Shown: positions 61,713 through 64,000 of the stretch, one piece after another | Position numbering within the stretch: position 1 is the first letter of the stretch | Layout of the letters: each line of letters opens with the position of its first letter | Source of the DNA: Veillonella dispar | Lineage (GTDB): Bacteria; Bacillota; Negativicutes; Veillonellales; Veillonellaceae | Direction: 5' to 3' | Assembly: GCF_900637515.1 (NCBI RefSeq) | Contig: NZ_LR134375.1 | Span: forward strand, 2,051,001 to 2,115,000 | DNA: 64,000 bases | The notes under the pieces: generated by a model | Databases searched by the model: none | Seen by the model: the letters and a program-made list of their open reading frames with translations, nothing else | What the model was told of the DNA's origin: nothing | Made by a program: the position numbers and the translations under genes

Positions 61713-62501
61713 TTATTTTTTGTACATAATCACAACGTGACGGAACGGTTCGTCCCCTTCACTGTTAGTAACAACGTTTTTGTCGCCTTGAAGGGCAGTG
61801 TGAATGATTTTACGTTCAAAAGCATTCATTGGTTCTAAGGAAACCTTTTGACGGTTGCGTTTCACCTTAGAAGCCAAGCGTTTCGCGAGATTTACCAATG
61901 TTTCTTCTCGGCGAGAACGATAGTTTTCCACATCTACAACGATATGGCAGTGGCCAGATACATCCTTATGAGCCACGAGATTTGTTAAGTATTGAATAGC
62001 ATCCAATGTTTGACCATGTTTACCGATCAAAATACCCAAATCTTCGCCGTGTACTTGGAATGTAATCTTATCTTTAGTCATCATTTTTTCGATAACCACA
62101 GTGAGGCCCATTTGAGTAAACATATCATCGAGGAATTGTTTACCTTTTTCAGCGATTTCTTGTTGATCTTCTTTTGAAAGTTCCTTTTTAGAAGGTTTTT
62201 CTTCTACAGAAGCTTCAACTGCTGTGTCTTCTACTTCTGTTTCAGTTGTTGCCACCGGCTGGGAAGCAACAGCTACAGATTGTTCTTCTACATGAGCTAC
62301 TTCTTCTTGAGTAGCAGTTTTAGCTACAGATGTGAAGAATAAGCGAACAACTGCTGGTTTACGACCAATGCCCAAGAAGCCATTAGAAGGTTGTTCCAAG
62401 ACTTTAGTTTCTACCAATTCTTGGCCTTCTGCAGCCAATTGAGCTACGCCTTTGGCAATGGCATCTTCAATGGTTTTAGCAGATACATCGATAAATTCCA
62501 T
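61713..62501 (-). CDS. jag: RNA-binding protein Jag / KhpB
   Basis: 262 residues. Jag_N domain (1-56; IDVSAKTIEDAIAKGV), an acidic linker (57-115) rich in Glu, Val and Thr, a KH domain (about 125-195; ILIGKHGQTLDAIQYL), and an R3H domain (about 200-262; ERKIIHTAL with Arg and His). It binds RNA, usually with KhpA, and affects cell division and envelope genes in other Firmicutes. AGGAGACACT precedes the ATG; it starts 9 bases after yidC. Part of the rnpA-yidD-yidC-jag unit. Confidence 0.94.
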   Translation of the reverse strand: MEFIDVSAKTIEDAIAKGVAQLAAEGQELVETKVLEQPSNGFLGIGRKPAVVRLFFTSVAKTATQEEVAHVEEQSVAVASQPVATTETEVEDTAVEASVEEKPSKKELSKEDQQEIAEKGKQFLDDMFTQMGLTVVIEKMMTKDKITFQVHGEDLGILIGKHGQTLDAIQYLTNLVAHKDVSGHCHIVVDVENYRSRREETLVNLAKRLASKVKRNRQKVSLEPMNAFERKIIHTALQGDKNVVTNSEGDEPFRHVVIMYKK

Positions 62502-62509
62502 AGTGTCTC

Positions 62510-63178
62510 CTATTTCTTAGCTTCTAAGCCTTTGTAAATGAAATGTTGTTGCACAAATTGGAATACATTGGATACGATCCAGTAAATAACTAAGCCAGAT
62601 GGGAAGTTAAGGGAAATGTAACCAATGAATAAAGGCATAAAGATTGTCATAATCTTTTGTTGTTGCGCAGCAGCACCAGATGCACCGCTACTAGTTTGCT
62701 TGGACATAATCCATGTGGATGCCGCACTCAATACTGGCAAGATGTACATTGGATCTGGTTCGCCAAGACTAGGAAGCCATAAGAATTGTACATAGTTTTG
62801 ATCGTATGGATAGCCTTGTAAAGCATAGAAGATAGCGATCAAGAATGGCATTTGCACCAATAGAGGCAAGCAGCCTGCTAATGGGTTAACGCCCATTTCT
62901 TTGTACAATGCACCCATTTCAGCTTGAAGTTTTGCAGGATCGTTTTTGTATTTGTCTTGCAATTCTTTCATGCGAGGCTGTAACTCTTGCATAGCCTTCA
63001 TGGATTTGATTTGTTTTACAGTAAGTGGTGCCAAAATCGCTTTGATAACGATTGTTAAAAGGATAATAGCCACACCGTAGCTTGGATAGCCTACCATTTG
63101 AGTTAATTGGAACGCATAGGTTACCAATGTAGTCATCAATTCAACGATAGGGTGGAATATACTACTTAAGAATTCCAT
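62510..63178 (-). CDS. yidC: Membrane protein insertase YidC
   Basis: 222 residues, the short Gram-positive-like form without the large periplasmic domain of E. coli YidC. Five membrane helices are visible, with the hydrophilic hairpin TVKQIKSMKAMQELQPRMKE between the first two core helices and NPLAGCLPLLVQMPFLIA in the middle. It inserts small membrane proteins alone or with SecYEG. No lipoprotein signal. AAAAAGGAGAAACA precedes the ATG. Same operon as rnpA, yidD and jag. Confidence 0.95.
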   Translation of the reverse strand: MEFLSSIFHPIVELMTTLVTYAFQLTQMVGYPSYGVAIILLTIVIKAILAPLTVKQIKSMKAMQELQPRMKELQDKYKNDPAKLQAEMGALYKEMGVNPLAGCLPLLVQMPFLIAIFYALQGYPYDQNYVQFLWLPSLGEPDPMYILPVLSAASTWIMSKQTSSGASGAAAQQQKIMTIFMPLFIGYISLNFPSGLVIYWIVSNVFQFVQQHFIYKGLEAKK

Positions 63179-63300
63179 TGTTTCTCCTTTTTCTTACAGT
63201 CCGAAACCGTCCTTTGCGCATCTATATATCGTTATGGTATGGTCTAAATTTCATCCATACAGATGCTCAGGTATTTCCAAAACTGTGCTCGATGGTTTTT

Positions 63301-63317
63301 GTGAAAGTTGCTTTCAC
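63301..63317. repeat. Tight inverted pair GTGAAAG-TTG-CTTTCAC
   Basis: Two copies of the repeated word, inverted, with three bases between, in the yidD-yidC gap, where no T-run follows. See the finding on this word. Confidence 0.75.
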
Positions 63318-63346
63318 AGAACGCATCCAGCCTAAGCCCAAATAGG

Positions 63347-63568
63347 TTAGGGAACTGGATCGTAGCCACCCTTGTGAAAAGGATGGCAGCGAAGAATGCG
63401 TTTTAAACCCATCCAGCTACCTTTCAAAGGACCATATTTTTCGATGGCCTGCAGAGTATATGTGGAACATGTCGGATAATAACGGCAACATCCAGGTTTT
63501 AAGGGAGATATGGCAAGCTGATAGAACCTAATTAAAAGTCGTAAAAGCGCGGTTATACAGCGTTTCAT
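63347..63568 (-). CDS. yidD: Membrane protein insertion efficiency factor YidD
   Basis: 73 residues. Motif [21 protein letters not shown] followed by [17 protein letters not shown] and [17 protein letters not shown], the full YidD signature, with three or more conserved Cys. It sits at the inner membrane and helps YidC. The ATG at 63568 follows GGAGGTTTCC; a six-codon upstream extension includes this ribosome site and is rejected. Confidence 0.95.
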   Translation of the reverse strand: MKRCITALLRLLIRFYQLAISPLKPGCCRYYPTCSTYTLQAIEKYGPLKGSWMGLKRILRCHPFHKGGYDPVP

Positions 63569-63618
63569 GGAAACCTCCATATACACAAAAAAGGACCAAA
63601 GCCTTCTAACTTGTGGTC

Positions 63619-63978
63619 CTATTTATCATTTTGTATCAACAATTTGCTTTTTCGCAAGAGATACAAAATTTCCTTTTCCGCTTTTTCATAGGTAGCGTTT
63701 TTCAGAGGGCCACGTCCAACAATTACGATATGATACCCTTCGCGTATGGAATGTTGATTGAGGCGATATACCTCTTTCATAAGGCGTCTAGCTCGGTTGC
63801 GCTCTACAGCACAACCAACCTTTTTGCCGGTTACAAAACCAATGCGAGTCGATTGCTTCGCCACGGGCATACGATATAGTACACACATACGGCCTACTTC
63901 GTATTTACCGTGCTTATACACAAGGCGATATTCATTATTGTGCGTCAGTCGTCTTGCTTTTTTGAGGCAATAATCCAT
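63619..63978 (-). CDS. rnpA: Ribonuclease P protein component
   Basis: 119 residues. RnpA pattern [16 protein letters not shown], then [21 protein letters not shown] with the RNR motif, and [15 protein letters not shown]. It binds RNase P RNA for tRNA 5' processing. AAGGACA precedes two possible ATGs (63984 and 63978); the second has the better spacing (8 bases). rpmH and then dnaA are expected just beyond the right end. Confidence 0.95.
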   Translation of the reverse strand: MDYCLKKARRLTHNNEYRLVYKHGKYEVGRMCVLYRMPVAKQSTRIGFVTGKKVGCAVERNRARRLMKEVYRLNQHSIREGYHIVIVGRGPLKNATYEKAEKEILYLLRKSKLLIQNDK

Positions 63979-64000
63979 ATGCATTGTCCTTAAGTCCTAA

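Noticed and set aside
1-64000. Transposases, integrases, insertion-sequence ends, tRNA or rRNA genes
   Set aside because: None was recognised on either strand. The inverted repeats seen are hairpins, operators or pairs of the repeated word, without transposase genes or target duplications.

Overview
The window looks like chromosome of a Veillonella species (Negativicutes, diderm Firmicutes). This is inferred, not searched. The support is low GC, an OmpH/Skp-like periplasmic protein, an [FeFe]-hydrogenase with its HydF maturase, cobalamin-dependent methionine synthesis, a C4-dicarboxylate carrier, and the gene order rnpA-yidD-yidC-jag-mnmE-mnmG-rsmG-parA-parB. That order places the right end close to the replication origin; dnaA and oriC are probably just outside. 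No tRNA, rRNA or transposase was recognised.

Layout. 0-7 kb: end of a sodium:solute symporter gene, a 33-residue holin-like toxin candidate, an exported protein, and an IclR-controlled M20 amidohydrolase plus carrier. 7-24 kb: a complete type III-A CRISPR-Cas system transcribed leftwards (cas10-csm2-csm3-csm4-csm5-cas6-csm6-cas1-cas2). It has three arrays (14, 11 and 32 repeats), each with a related leader on its right, and a DUF262/DUF1524 nuclease-like defence gene between arrays 2 and 3. 24-33 kb: an orphan 202-aa protein, a sigma-70-like factor, a truncated ATPase, a divergent GH3 lipoprotein, [FeFe]-hydrogenase, and three small exported paralogues around a Fic protein. 34-48 kb: gyrA, an SfsA/GIY-YIG-like fusion, higBA, a siroheme-type reductase fused to DUF1858, a cupin, a nitroreductase, OmpH, a YtfJ-like protein, cobalamin adenosyltransferase, an M23 peptidase and hydF. 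48-64 kb: parB-parA with four perfect parS sites, a split metH-metF operon, rsmG, an inserted vapBC pair, mnmG, mnmE, jag, yidC, yidD and rnpA.

How the parts work together. The Csm complex, guided by crRNAs cut by Cas6, should cleave target RNA (Csm3 Asp33) and signal through the Cas10 GGDD palm to the Csm6 HEPN RNase. The spacers I translated read as coherent protein fragments on the + strand, while the arrays are transcribed from the - strand, so the crRNAs would be antisense to target mRNA. The methionine genes form a unit: reactivation domain, B12-dependent synthase, then methylene-THF reductase, with a cobalamin adenosyltransferase elsewhere in the window.

The two most unusual signals are not genes. 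(1) The short word GTGAAAGC is strongly over-represented on both strands, often as inverted pairs between genes, but nearly absent from the CRISPR-Cas region; it behaves like a DNA uptake sequence. (2) A family of long hairpins lies just after stop codons, with a conserved loop (CCTCCATAGTGACCTAAGTCG-like) in fixed orientation to the upstream gene.
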